NCBI GenBank assembly: GCA_003021045.1
Contig: PXRN01000025.1
Span: 1-35,395, forward strand
Origin: Halobacteriales archaeon QS_4_69_34
Lineage (GTDB): Archaea; Halobacteriota; Halobacteria; Halobacteriales; Halococcaceae
Direction of reading: 5' to 3'
Length of the DNA: 35,395 nucleotides
Part shown: piece after piece, positions 8,954-16,992 of the stretch
Position numbering within the stretch: position 1 is the stretch's first letter
Layout of the letters: each line of letters opens with the position of its first letter
The notes under the pieces: model-generated
Told to the model about the DNA's origin: nothing
What the model saw: only the letters and a program-made list of their open reading frames with translations
Database searches by the model: none
Program-made: the position numbers and the translations under genes

Positions 8954-9400
8954 TCACTTCCAGGGGTTCGAGACGAGCTCCGAATGCACCGCCGCGCCGA
9001 CCTCGACCGCACAGTCCGACCGCGGCTCGGCGACACACAGCAGGACGTAGCCCGCCTCGCGGTGGCGCGGCTTCAGTGCCCGTGGCGGTCGCCGGTGGAG
9101 GAGGTCGCCCTCGCGGAGCCGCCCGGTACAGGTCGCACACGCGCCGGTCCGACAGCCGAACGGCAGGGCGATGCCCCGCCGCTCGGCTCCGTCGAGCACC
9201 GTCTCGTTCGCGCCGACGTCGACGCGCTCCTCGCGCCCGTCGCGCCAGCAGAGCGTCACCGCGTGGTGCTCGCCCGTGCTCCCGTCCGTGCCCTTCTCGT
9301 CGCCCGTGTTCGCGTCCGCGGCCTCGTCGCCGTCGGCGTCCCGCCCGTGGGTGTCCACGCCCCTCCCCTCTCCGGCGTGGGCGTCCCTGTCGGGGTACAC
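8954..9400 (-). CDS. plant-type 2Fe-2S ferredoxin domain protein with acidic N-terminal extension
   Basis: 148 residues. The first 45 or so are acidic and low-complexity (Asp, Gly, Thr, Glu); the rest is a single [2Fe-2S] ferredoxin fold. Cluster ligands are CRTGACATC followed at normal distance by LLC, the CxxxxCxxC...C pattern of plant-type ferredoxins. It should carry electrons in the cytoplasm. The GTG at 9400 starts one base after the TAG stop of the SBP56-family gene (9402), so the two are translationally coupled and probably work together. A later start, such as an in-frame GTG about 14 codons in, is possible because the N-terminus is not conserved-looking. The C-terminus ends VSNPWK shortly after the last cysteine. 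This is shorter than the haloarchaeal halophilic ferredoxin and lacks that protein's characteristic insertion. Confidence 0.85.
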   Translation of the reverse strand: MYPDRDAHAGEGRGVDTHGRDADGDEAADANTGDEKGTDGSTGEHHAVTLCWRDGREERVDVGANETVLDGAERRGIALPFGCRTGACATCTGRLREGDLLHRRPPRALKPRHREAGYVLLCVAEPRSDCAVEVGAAVHSELVSNPWK

Positions 9401-9401
9401 C

Positions 9402-10814
9402 CTACTGCCAGACGTCCGAGGTACAGTCGCCGTCGGGCCAGCGGATCTCGTGGGCGCGCGCCGGCCCCGCCGGGAGGTCGCCGAAGTCCACGAGAAAGTC
9501 CTCGTCGAGCTCCATGCTCCCCTTCCGTGGATCGACGTCGGCCTTCAGCATCACCGAGCCACGCTCCCCTTCCTCGGGATAAAAGCCCTCGTCCCAGCTC
9601 GAAAACAGCGAGGTCGTCCAGTAGAGGCGCTCGCCGTCGAGGGAAAGCTGGAGCATCTGCGGGCCGCCCACGACGCGCCGGTCGTCCTCGCCGGTGGGAT
9701 GGGGATCGCCGAAGTGGCCGCCAGCCCAGATCCGATCGACGAACCGGGGGTTCGCGGGGTCGGAGACGTCGTACATCCGGACGTCGCCGTGCAGCCAGTT
9801 CGAAAAAAAGAGGTAGCGGTCGTCCATCGACACCAGCAGGTCGGTGACGAGCCCGGGCACCGGCATCTCCCAGTCCTCGTGCTCGCGCGCTTCGACGTCG
9901 ATGGCCTTCTCCGCGCGGTACCCCCCTCCCCGTGGCCCGCCGTCCTCGAAAAAGTGAAAGACGTTCGAGGACAGCGCCGCGCCGACGTAGCCGTGGGTCG
10001 ACTCGGGGCTGTGCAGGAAGCGTACTTCGAGGGGGATCAGCCCCTCCTCGCCGAGATCGAGCGTCTGGATCACCTCCCGCTCGCTCCAGTTCCAGACGTG
10101 GAGCTTCCGTCCGTACTTTCCGGCCTCGACGTCCGCCAGATCGAAGCCCGGGTAGTAGGTCGTCGGGGCGGCCCACTCGCTGGAGACCATCACGTCGTGA
10201 CGGGGCTGGTACCAGTAGTCGTAGTTCATCTCGATCTCGCCGGGGGGCTCCCACCGACCCGCGACGTCGAAGTTCTCGTCGAGCTCGAGGAATCCTCCGG
10301 GCAGCTCGCCGTCTCCGTCGCCGAGCATCGAGATCAAGATCTGACCGTCGGGGATGCAGTGGGTGGTGTGCGGTGCGGAGAGGTCGTGCTCGAACACCTC
10401 TTCCGGTTCGATGACCTTCGTCAGCTCCGGGCTTCGCCTCTCCTCCGTGTCGACGACGTGGATGCGCGAGGAGCGCTGGCCCGGGATCACGAGGTGGCGG
10501 CGTTCGAGCCCCTCGACGTGACACGACGAGGAACACGCGTTCCAGCCGAAGTGGTGTAGCTCGTCTCCCCGGTTGGGCATCTCGACGCGGTCGATTATCT
10601 CGGTGTAGCTGTCCGAGTCGGGATCGACGTCCACGACCCCGAGGAAGTCGGGAGCGTCGACGTCGGTGCCGACGTACAGCCCCATGACGTAGGCCACTTT
10701 CTCGGGTTCGGCCTCCTCGATGGCGGCCTGTGGGGTCGCGTAGCCCGGCCCCTCGGCGTCGCGGTCGTGGCCTGCGCGACCCGCGGACTCGCCGGGTGAC
10801 TCGGCGTCGCTCAT
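9402..10814 (-). CDS. selenium-binding protein (SBP56) / methanethiol oxidase family protein
   Basis: 470 residues, the usual size of the SBP56/SELENBP1 family. Family-typical segments are visible: HHFGWNACSSSCH, with the Cys/His cluster that in relatives contributes to metal or selenium binding; RRHLVIPGQRSSRIHVVDT; HTTHCIPDGQILISMLGD; and MDDRYLFFSNWLHGDVRMYDV. Known members oxidise methanethiol to formaldehyde, H2S and H2O2, using copper in bacterial MtoX. No signal peptide is visible here, so this one is probably cytoplasmic, unlike periplasmic bacterial MtoX. The ATG at 10814 is followed by an acidic, Gly-rich N-terminus, and a TATA-like GTGATACGC lies about 28 nt upstream. It is followed after one base by the ferredoxin gene. 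Whether this archaeal protein has methanethiol oxidase activity is inference from the family. Confidence 0.9.
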   Translation of the reverse strand: MSDAESPGESAGRAGHDRDAEGPGYATPQAAIEEAEPEKVAYVMGLYVGTDVDAPDFLGVVDVDPDSDSYTEIIDRVEMPNRGDELHHFGWNACSSSCHVEGLERRHLVIPGQRSSRIHVVDTEERRSPELTKVIEPEEVFEHDLSAPHTTHCIPDGQILISMLGDGDGELPGGFLELDENFDVAGRWEPPGEIEMNYDYWYQPRHDVMVSSEWAAPTTYYPGFDLADVEAGKYGRKLHVWNWSEREVIQTLDLGEEGLIPLEVRFLHSPESTHGYVGAALSSNVFHFFEDGGPRGGGYRAEKAIDVEAREHEDWEMPVPGLVTDLLVSMDDRYLFFSNWLHGDVRMYDVSDPANPRFVDRIWAGGHFGDPHPTGEDDRRVVGGPQMLQLSLDGERLYWTTSLFSSWDEGFYPEEGERGSVMLKADVDPRKGSMELDEDFLVDFGDLPAGPARAHEIRWPDGDCTSDVWQ

Positions 10815-11062
10815 GATCCCCGTGGAGCGTCAGCGCGTATCACTCGTCGGCTCTCGGAAGCGATGGCCGCTACGGACGACGAGTGCGCTCGGTGAATCCC
10901 CGGCGAGCTATCGCCACGCACTCCTCGCGTTTCGAGCACGTTCGTCGGCGACGGTCGGACCGAGCACCCGTCGTCGCGCCGTGCGGCGGCCGAACACACA
11001 CCACCTCCCGTCGGCGAAACGGGCAAGAGTTGCCTCTGGTAGCGCGGACCGGCTCCAGCGGA

Positions 11063-11521
11063 TCACTCGTACAGCCAGGTCTCGTCGACGCGCTCGTAGT
11101 CGAGGAGTTCGTGCTCCTCGAAGAAGAGGTCGATCTCGCGCTCGTTCGCGCCCGCGTCCTCGTGGTCGGAGGCGTGGACGACGTTGCGCCCGAGATCGAG
11201 CGCGTGGTCGCCCCGGATGGTCCCGGGATCGGCGTCGGCGGGATCGGTGTCGCCGATCATCGAGCGGACCTGCCGGGTGGCGTCCTCGCCGGCCCAGACC
11301 ATCGCGAAGACGGGTCCGGCGGTGATGAAGCCGACGAGGTCCTCGAAAAAGCCTTTGTCCCGGTGTTCGGCGTAGTGCTGTTCGGCCAGCTCGCGGTCGA
11401 TCGCCATCACCTTGCCGCCGACGAGCTTCAGGCCGCGATCTTCGAGCCGGGAGACGATCTCGCCGACCAAACCCCGCTGGACGGCGTCGGGCTTGGCCAT
11501 CACGAAGGTGCGCTCGCTCAC
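11063..11521 (-). CDS. ndk: nucleoside diphosphate kinase
   Basis: 152 residues, the normal NDK length. It starts [20 protein letters not shown], the family's N-terminal signature with the active-site lysine region, and contains the phospho-histidine H116 in [12 protein letters not shown]. It exchanges gamma-phosphate between nucleoside triphosphates and diphosphates. The start is a GTG at 11521 overlapping the TGA of the L24e gene (GTGA), so the gene is translationally coupled as the last of the L7Ae-S28e-L24e-NDK operon, an arrangement known in Archaea. The open frame continues upstream to 11998 but is then antisense-like Arg/Gly-rich sequence. The C-terminal segment ([16 protein letters not shown]) is complete. 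Confidence 0.96.
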   Translation of the reverse strand: MSERTFVMAKPDAVQRGLVGEIVSRLEDRGLKLVGGKVMAIDRELAEQHYAEHRDKGFFEDLVGFITAGPVFAMVWAGEDATRQVRSMIGDTDPADADPGTIRGDHALDLGRNVVHASDHEDAGANEREIDLFFEEHELLDYERVDETWLYE

Positions 11522-12105
11522 TGCTCGGCCTCGCTGGCTTGCTCGTCGTCGGTCTCGTCGGTCTCGCGGACCATCTCCTCCTCGTCGGCCGTGGCGTCGG
11601 CCGCCTCGGGGTCGGTCTCCTCGCCGGGACCTGCGCCCGCCGGGGCTTCCTCCTCGCCGAGGTCCTCGTCGGTCCCGCCGGCGCGCCGACCCGCGACCCT
11701 TTCGATCTCCTCGTCGTCCGATCCGGTAGCCCCGCCGGTCCGCTCGTCGCCCGCGGCCGCGGGCTCGCCGGCCCGCGAGCCGGTGTCGCCGGCCGCGGCC
11801 GCGACCGCTTCGGCTTCGCTCTCCGCCGGGACGGTGTCGACCCCCTCGGCGACGGTGTCGGCTCCCGTCTCCGGGGGCTCCGCGGCGACCTGTTCGACTT
11901 CGTCGGGCGTGCCCGCCCGCGCGGCCCCGATGCGCTGGCCTTCGGCGGTCCATTCGAGATCGCGCGCTTCGCGGCCGAGCGCGGCGTTCTTCTCGCACTT
12001 CGCCGAGCAGTACTGTACTACCTCCCCGTCGACGTGGACGAACATCGTCCCCGTGCCGGGCTCGATGTCCGCGCCACAGTAATCACACGACCGCTCTCTG
12101 GGCAT
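11518..12105 (-). CDS. rpl24e: 50S ribosomal protein L24e with a long acidic C-terminal tail
   Basis: 195 residues, against about 60-70 for the normal archaeal L24e. Residues 1 to about 62 are a typical L24e: C7-x2-C10 and C33-x3-C37 form the zinc site and the domain runs to about ARDLEWT. The following 130 or so residues are low-complexity, rich in Glu, Asp, Ala, Gly and Thr, without any recognisable fold, ending EQASEAEQ. The tail stays in frame with intact coding character and leads directly into the GTGA overlap with ndk, so it is real sequence of this gene and not an annotation artefact. The start ATG at 12105 overlaps the S28e stop (TGATG). The role of the tail is unknown; it may interact with salt or a partner near the ribosome surface. 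Confidence 0.93.
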   Translation of the reverse strand: MPRERSCDYCGADIEPGTGTMFVHVDGEVVQYCSAKCEKNAALGREARDLEWTAEGQRIGAARAGTPDEVEQVAAEPPETGADTVAEGVDTVPAESEAEAVAAAAGDTGSRAGEPAAAGDERTGGATGSDDEEIERVAGRRAGGTDEDLGEEEAPAGAGPGEETDPEAADATADEEEMVRETDETDDEQASEAEQ

Positions 12106-12326
12106 CAGCGACCCCCGATGGCGTCGGCCTCGCGGGCGGTCTCTCTGAGCTGGAGCACGTCGCCCACCCGTACGGGCCCGAGGCAGTTGCGCGTGATGAT
12201 CCGACCACGGTTCTCGCCGCCCTGGAGGCGACACTCCACCTGCATCGCCTCGCCGTGCATCCCCGTCTTGCCGACGATCTCGACGACCTCGGCGGCCGTC
12301 GAGTCGCTCTCCCCTTCGGCGCTCAT
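12105..12326 (-). CDS. rps28e: 30S ribosomal protein S28e
   Basis: 73 residues with the highly conserved S28e core: [20 protein letters not shown], then [19 protein letters not shown] and the ending [13 protein letters not shown]. It is a small OB-fold protein of the 30S subunit. The ATG at 12326 lies 4 bp after the L7Ae stop, and its own TGA overlaps the L24e ATG by one base, so translation is coupled through the operon. Confidence 0.97.
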   Translation of the reverse strand: MSAEGESDSTAAEVVEIVGKTGMHGEAMQVECRLQGGENRGRIITRNCLGPVRVGDVLQLRETAREADAIGGR

Positions 12327-12330
12327 CGGC

Positions 12331-12693
12331 TTACTGGAGGTCCGCGACCTTCTCGGCGATGGTTTCGACCTGCTCCGCCGCGTCGCCGGCGTCGACGATC
12401 GCCGCCGCGGCGCTGCCGACCTCGAGGCCGGCCGCGTGGCCGACGTCGTCTTGGGTCTCGACGAACACGAAGGGAATCTCCTTCTCGTCGGCGAGTTCGG
12501 GCAGGTGCATCACGATCTCCTCTGGCTGGACGTCCTCGGCGATGTAGATCAGCGTCGCGTTGCCGCGCTCGACCGCCTTGGTCGTCTCGTTGGTTCCTTT
12601 TCGCACGGAGCCGGTGTCCCGCGCGACCTCCAGTGCCTCGATGGCGTCGTCGGCGAGGTCGGCCGGGACGTCGTAGGTGACGTATACTGACAT
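12331..12693 (-). CDS. rpl7ae: 50S ribosomal protein L7Ae (K-turn RNA-binding protein)
   Basis: 120 residues, complete, with the L7Ae signature [29 protein letters not shown] and the conserved [39 protein letters not shown]. In Archaea this protein binds kink-turns in 23S rRNA, C/D and H/ACA guide RNAs and RNase P RNA. It is the first gene of the L7Ae-S28e-L24e-ndk operon. The ATG at 12693 is the family start. Unlike nearly all genes in this window it has no TATA box 25-30 nt upstream: the nearest good one is at about 12852-12860, implying a leader of about 135 nt that contains three perfect hairpins. Some archaeal L7Ae proteins repress their own mRNA, so this leader may be a control site (inference). 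Confidence 0.97.
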   Translation of the reverse strand: MSVYVTYDVPADLADDAIEALEVARDTGSVRKGTNETTKAVERGNATLIYIAEDVQPEEIVMHLPELADEKEIPFVFVETQDDVGHAAGLEVGSAAAAIVDAGDAAEQVETIAEKVADLQ

Positions 12694-12830
12694 GGTGTGG
12701 ACTCCCCGCACGCGGGTTCCGGCTCCCTCGCCGCCGTCGGAGCGCTGTGCGCTCCAAGCGGTCGCCGAGGAACACTCGGCGACGTGAGATCCCTGAACGG
12801 CCGGGAGCGTCATCAACCCCGTGCGGGCTG
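12694..12830 (-). promoter_or_regulatory. structured 5' leader of the L7Ae operon
   Basis: Three perfect hairpins occur in series on the transcript: a 9-bp stem at 12761-12769/12775-12783 with a 5-nt loop, a 7-bp stem at 12739-12745/12749-12755 with a 3-nt loop, and a 5-bp stem within 12704-12716. A CGCTCC at about 12804-12809 could also pair with the GGAGCG of the second hairpin, so two mutually exclusive folds are possible. A box-C-like UGAUGA lies at 12810-12815. I could not assemble a convincing kink-turn by eye. Confidence 0.5.
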
Positions 12831-12850
12831 TAGCTCGGCGTAGCGCAGGC

Positions 12851-12860
12851 CATCATAAAA
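12851..12860 (-). promoter_or_regulatory. probable TATA box of the ribosomal L7Ae operon
   Basis: GCTTTTATGA on the minus strand, preceded by a purine-rich/BRE-like CAAGC. It resembles the CGCTTTTAATC box of the panB promoter further along. Transcription should begin near 12830, well before the L7Ae ATG. The same AT island might also serve the divergent tmcA gene. Confidence 0.5.
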
Positions 12861-13020
12861 GCGCTTGCAAACGGCGGAGGAATGGGAGGCCGGCACACGA
12901 CGCTCGTCCGCCGCTGCCCGTGTCCGTCCACGTGGCTACCACCTCGCGGCACCACTCCCCGACCGCGGCGACGAACGCGCGAACCGGAGCGGCCTTGCCG
13001 GTGGCCCCCGGTGGACGACC

Positions 13021-15492
13021 ATGATCGGGGAGGTCGCAGCGGCCCTGCGTGCCGAGGCCCGCCGCGCGAACGAGCGCCGACTGCTCGTGCTCGCCGGCGA
13101 CCGCGACGCCGGCCTCGCGGCCGCCGGGCGAGCGCTCGACGGCGCCGACGCCGATCCCGCGGCGACGACGCTCGTCACAGCCTCCGAGGAAGGGGACGGC
13201 GAGCGCCGCCTCGCCGGCCGCGAGCGTATCTCGCCGCAGGGCACCGACGCGCTGCTCGGGACCACCCGGACGGCGGTCGTACTCGACTGCCACGAGGAGT
13301 GCCGCCCGAACGCCATCGGACGTGCCACGGGGGTCGTCGACGGCGGCGGGCTCCTCCTGCTCCTCGTGCCCCCGCTCGACGCGTGGCCCGACCGGCGTGA
13401 CGGCTTCGACGCGACGCTGGCCGTGCCCCCGTTCGACGCCGACGACGTGACCGGGGTCTTCCGGACACGGCTGGTCGAGACCCTCCGCCGTCATCGGGGG
13501 ATCGCCGTCGTCGACGTCGACGCCGGGACCGTCGAGCGCGACGGCCTCACCGACCCGGCCCCGCGGGCCCCACCCCCGCCGGACCCGACCCCCGGTCCGT
13601 CGCGCTCATCCAGATCGGGACGACCGACGCCCGCGCCGCCCGCGGCGCACGCCTTCCCGCGTGCGGCCTACGAGGCCTGCCTGACGGCGGATCAAGCGAA
13701 GGCGCTCGCGGCCTTCGAGCGCCTGCGCGAGCCCGGAAACGCGGTGGTGATCGAGGCCGATCGCGGCCGGGGGAAGTCGAGCGCCGCCGGGCTGGCCGCG
13801 GGCGCGCTGGCCGCCGCGGGCCGGGACGTGCTCGTGACCGCACCCGACTACCGGAACGCGGCCGAGGTCCTCGCGCGCGCCGCGGAGCTCCTGTCCGCCC
13901 TCGACGCGCTCGTCGACAGCCCCGCGGACGATGGCGGGGCTACTGACGCCGGCGACGCCGACGCCGAAAGCAGTGAGCGCCCGGACGACCGGCACCCGGG
14001 TGGCGGCGAGGGTCCACGTCCGATCGAATCGGCGACCGGCGGCCGAGTGCGCTTCCTGGAGCCGGCGGCCGCCGAGGAAGCCGCTTCCGAGGGGACCGCG
14101 GACGCCGTGATCGTCGACGAGGCCGCCGCCCTGCCCGTCGAGAGGCTCTCGCGGTTTCTCGACTGCGGGGCGGTCGCGTTCGTCACGACCGTCCACGGCT
14201 ACGAGGGCGCTGGCCGGGGGTTTTCCGTACGATTCCGCGATCGATTGGCCGAAAGCGCGCTCGATCTGCTCGAAGTAGGGCTCGACGAGCCGATCCGGTA
14301 CGCACCCGGCGACCCGATCGAGGTATGGGCCTTCCGTGCCCTGCTGCTCGACGCTCGCCCGCCCGTGGAGCCCCTCGTCGCCGACGCGACGCCCGGGGAC
14401 GTGACCTACGAGTGGCTGCGCTCGACGGAGCTGCTCGCCGACGAGCACCGCCTCCGGGAGGCGTTCGGACTGCTCGTGCTCGCACACTACCGGACGGAGC
14501 CGAACGACCTCGCCCGGCTGCTCGACGCGCCCAACGTCGCGGTGCGGGCGCTCACCCGGCGGGGCCACGTCGTCTCGGTCGCCCTGCTCGCGCGCGAAGG
14601 GGGCCTCGACGCCGACCTGCGCCGGCGGATCTACGAGGGCGCGCGAGTAAAGGGGAACATGCTGCCGGACGTGCTCACCAGCCAGCTCAGAGACGAGGAG
14701 GCGGGAGTGCCGGCCGGGTGGCGCGTGCTGCGGATCGCCACCCACCACACAGCTCGCTCGCGCGGGCTCGGATCGCGGCTGCTGGAGGAGATCCGTGCCG
14801 AGATCGCCGGCGACCGGGAGGGGGCGGACGATCGCGACCCGCCCGGCGAAACGGGCGCACGCGACGAACCCGGGTCGCTCGACGACGCCGACTGGCTCGG
14901 CGTCGGCTACGGCGCGACGCCCCGATTGGTCGACTTCTGGCATCGGAACGGTTTTGCGACGGTCCATCTCTCGACGACCCGCAACGCCGCGAGCGGCGAG
15001 CACTCCGCGTTGATGCTCGCGCCGCTCTCGGCGGCGGGGACGGCGCTTCACGACCGCCACGCGCGGTGGTTCCTCGAACGCGTCGGGGGGATGCTCTCGG
15101 ACGCCCTCGCCGAACTCGATCCCGACGTCGTCCGCGCCGCGCTCCGGGCGACCGACGTCCCCGTCGAGTGCTCGCTGTCGGCCCACGACTGGCGGGTCGT
15201 CGCCGCGGCGGCCCACGGCCCCGGGCTAGCCCGGATCGCCCCCGAGCCCTTCCGTCGCGTCGCGCTCGAACAGCTCGCCGATCCGGCCGATCCGGACGCC
15301 CTCTCGGCGCGCGAGGAGCGCCTGCTCGTACTGCGCGTGTTCCAGGCCCGTCCTCCTCCCGTGATCGCCGACGCGCTCGGCTACGACTCCACGGCCGAGT
15401 GCCTGCGCGCGCTTGGCCGGGCCTACCGGCCGCTCGTCGATCTGTACGGTACTGCCGCGGCCCGCGAGGAGCGTGACCGCTACGTCGGGTGA
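13021..15492 (+). CDS. tmcA: tRNA(Met) cytidine acetyltransferase TmcA (NAT10/Kre33 family)
   Basis: 823 residues. Domain order matches TmcA: an N-terminal DUF1726 part (about 1-170); a RecD-like ATPase with Walker A GRGKSS (249-254, K252) and Walker B VIVDEAAALP (D366, E367); a GNAT acetyl-CoA-binding part with RIATHHTARSRGLGSRLLEE near residue 575-590; and a C-terminal tRNA-binding part. The enzyme uses ATP and acetyl-CoA to make N4-acetylcytidine in tRNA and, in some archaea, at many RNA sites. Haloarchaeal features are a Pro-rich linker at about 178-210 and an acidic insert at about 300-345 between Walker A and B. The ATG at 13021 is chosen because the conserved N-terminus begins there; the upstream in-frame stretch is not protein-like. 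I see no good TATA box close to it, so it may have a leader and share the 12851-12860 island. Confidence 0.93.
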   Translation: MIGEVAAALRAEARRANERRLLVLAGDRDAGLAAAGRALDGADADPAATTLVTASEEGDGERRLAGRERISPQGTDALLGTTRTAVVLDCHEECRPNAIGRATGVVDGGGLLLLLVPPLDAWPDRRDGFDATLAVPPFDADDVTGVFRTRLVETLRRHRGIAVVDVDAGTVERDGLTDPAPRAPPPPDPTPGPSRSSRSGRPTPAPPAAHAFPRAAYEACLTADQAKALAAFERLREPGNAVVIEADRGRGKSSAAGLAAGALAAAGRDVLVTAPDYRNAAEVLARAAELLSALDALVDSPADDGGATDAGDADAESSERPDDRHPGGGEGPRPIESATGGRVRFLEPAAAEEAASEGTADAVIVDEAAALPVERLSRFLDCGAVAFVTTVHGYEGAGRGFSVRFRDRLAESALDLLEVGLDEPIRYAPGDPIEVWAFRALLLDARPPVEPLVADATPGDVTYEWLRSTELLADEHRLREAFGLLVLAHYRTEPNDLARLLDAPNVAVRALTRRGHVVSVALLAREGGLDADLRRRIYEGARVKGNMLPDVLTSQLRDEEAGVPAGWRVLRIATHHTARSRGLGSRLLEEIRAEIAGDREGADDRDPPGETGARDEPGSLDDADWLGVGYGATPRLVDFWHRNGFATVHLSTTRNAASGEHSALMLAPLSAAGTALHDRHARWFLERVGGMLSDALAELDPDVVRAALRATDVPVECSLSAHDWRVVAAAAHGPGLARIAPEPFRRVALEQLADPADPDALSAREERLLVLRVFQARPPPVIADALGYDSTAECLRALGRAYRPLVDLYGTAAAREERDRYVG

Positions 15493-15516
15493 GCGGTCCG
15501 CCGGGCGACGGGCCGC

Positions 15517-16284
15517 TCAGGCGGACTCGCGCTCGCCGTCGCCCCGCTCGCGCGTGCCGTCCCCGGCCTCCCGCTCGCGCCCCCGTGCCAGCTCGCGGTC
15601 GATGCTGCCCTCGACGGCCCCGATCGGTTCGACGGTGAGGACGTTGCCGCCGCCGGGATCGAGCACCATCACGCGCTCGCCCGCGGCGATCTCGCCGTCC
15701 ATCGAACGCGCGCGGAAGTAGGGGTTGAACCCGCCGTCGTCGAGCTTGACCTCGCCGCTGGTCGTGCTCACGCGCTCGGTGACCCGGCCGGTCTTTCCGC
15801 GCAGCGAGCTCGAATCGCTCGTGCGGCCCGTCCCCTTCCCGCCGTAGAGGTCGAACTCGCGGTAGGCGTACAGCGCCAGCCCGCCCGCCCCGAGCACGAC
15901 GCCCGCGAGCACGAGCGCGAGCACCGTCGCGGGCAGGATCCCGCTCAACGCGAGCCCGACGAGCCCCGCGAGCAGCAGGGCGACTCCGAGGACGATGAAA
16001 TGCGCGCCGGGTGCGAGCGCTTCCGCGCCCATCAGGAGGATGCCGGCGACCACGAGCACTACGGGGAGGTTGTCGAGAAAACCGGTCTGGAGCGCGAGGC
16101 CCCCGAGCCCGACGACGGCGATCCCGAGCGACGATCCGCCCGGGCGCGACCTACCACCGCCGGAGCGCAGCCTGTCGCCGGAGCGTGACCCATCGACGAG
16201 CGGCCACAGCGACGGTGGCTCGCCGACGGAGGACGGGCCGGATCGGCCCCGATCCGGCGGCGCTTGGCCGGGCGGTGATACCAT
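15517..16284 (-). CDS. NfeD-like membrane protein
   Basis: 255 residues. After a 50-residue Pro/Gly/Arg-rich N-terminus come about four hydrophobic segments (about 52-145), then an OB-fold-like soluble domain (about 165-225) with LRGKTGRVTERVSTTSGEVKL and GERVMVLDPGGGNVLTVEPI, the layout of NfeD proteins. The C-terminal 30 residues are charged (RGREREAGDGTRERGDG). NfeD proteins partner SPFH/stomatin-type membrane proteins; none is adjacent here. The ATG at 16284 is supported by a TATA-like AGTTTAAC centred 28 nt upstream. It is convergent with tmcA (24 bp between stops) and lies 37 bp after another small membrane protein gene, but with its own promoter. Confidence 0.82.
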   Translation of the reverse strand: MVSPPGQAPPDRGRSGPSSVGEPPSLWPLVDGSRSGDRLRSGGGRSRPGGSSLGIAVVGLGGLALQTGFLDNLPVVLVVAGILLMGAEALAPGAHFIVLGVALLLAGLVGLALSGILPATVLALVLAGVVLGAGGLALYAYREFDLYGGKGTGRTSDSSSLRGKTGRVTERVSTTSGEVKLDDGGFNPYFRARSMDGEIAAGERVMVLDPGGGNVLTVEPIGAVEGSIDRELARGREREAGDGTRERGDGERESA

Positions 16285-16307
16285 GCCTACCCTTGGCCCG
16301 GCGCGGG

Positions 16308-16315
16308 GTTAAACT
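16308..16315 (-). promoter_or_regulatory. TATA box of the NfeD-like gene
   Basis: AGTTTAAC on the minus strand, centred 28 nt before the ATG at 16284, inside the 37-bp gap after the preceding gene. It indicates a leaderless transcript separate from that gene. Confidence 0.55.
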
Positions 16316-16321
16316 GTTGGG

Positions 16322-16603
16322 TCACCCCGGTATCAGCGACAGCAGGCTGGCGACGACGAACAGCGCGAGCCCGACCCCGAGCAGCACGAACAGCGCGTTC
16401 TCGACGCTCGGCGAGCCCGGCTCGACCGCGCCGCGGCCCTCGCCCGCGCCGAATACGCCGCTCATGTCCGAATCCGGGTCCGCGTCGATGGACGCGCCGG
16501 TTTCGCCGGCCTCGACGAGTTCGCCACTCCCGGCCGGTTCGGACGCGTCGCTCCCTCCGGGATCGTCGAAATCGTCGGGATCGTACTTCCAGTCGTCGGC
16601 CAT
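16322..16603 (-). CDS. small acidic single-pass membrane protein, unknown function
   Basis: 93 residues. Starts MADDWKYDPDDFDD, continues as an acidic Gly/Ser/Glu-rich region to about residue 66, and ends with one C-terminal transmembrane helix, ALFVLLGVGLALFVVASLLS, plus the short tail LIPG. This looks like a tail-anchored protein facing the cytoplasm. I do not recognise a family function; similar small acidic proteins occur in haloarchaea. The ATG at 16603 has a weak TATA-like GCTTTTGGG about 28 nt upstream. It precedes the NfeD-like gene on the same strand. Confidence 0.78.
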   Translation of the reverse strand: MADDWKYDPDDFDDPGGSDASEPAGSGELVEAGETGASIDADPDSDMSGVFGAGEGRGAVEPGSPSVENALFVLLGVGLALFVVASLLSLIPG

Positions 16604-16992
16604 GCTCGCGTTACGCGCCGCGAGCCCAAAAGCGCTGTCGGCGACTCCCAGCCGCCGGGCGAGCGACGACTGTCCGTCTTCGGCCCCTCCTACGGGAGCA
16701 GCGGTCGTTCGGTGGCGATGGCACACGGTTCGGTGGCGCGGCGTGCGCGCCGCCTCGTCGGCGCACAACGCTTGTGCGAGGGACGAACGAGCGGCGGCCG
16801 GCGGTGCGGTCGGCCCGCCGGGAGTGAATCGACTGGGGAGGCTCGCGGGCTACGCTGCGGAGCGGTCGCGGGACGGTGGCGGCCTCTCGTATGTATCGGC
16901 ATTCGCGGTCGGCATCCCGTCGATGCTCGGTCGGCCGTCGCTCGTCGATTCGCCGGACGTGTATCGACGCTCGTCCGTCCCGACCGAACGCC
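16604..16992. other. 389-bp gene-free stretch
   Basis: Lies between the small membrane protein start and the metG stop. Open frames here translate to Arg/Gly/Ser-rich sequence with no domain. A GC palindromic patch (GGCGTGCGCGCCGCC) is near 16740. I see no gene. Confidence 0.6.

Noticed and set aside
12781-12860. Possible C/D box RNA or tRNA in the L7Ae leader (UGAUGA and GUUCA-like motifs)
   Set aside because: No matching D box on the same strand at proper spacing, no cloverleaf, and no TΨC-type GGTTCRAAT.
12865-13020. N-terminal extension of tmcA from a TTG at 12865
   Set aside because: Translation is Arg/Pro-rich and unlike TmcA proteins; conserved sequence begins at the ATG at 13021.
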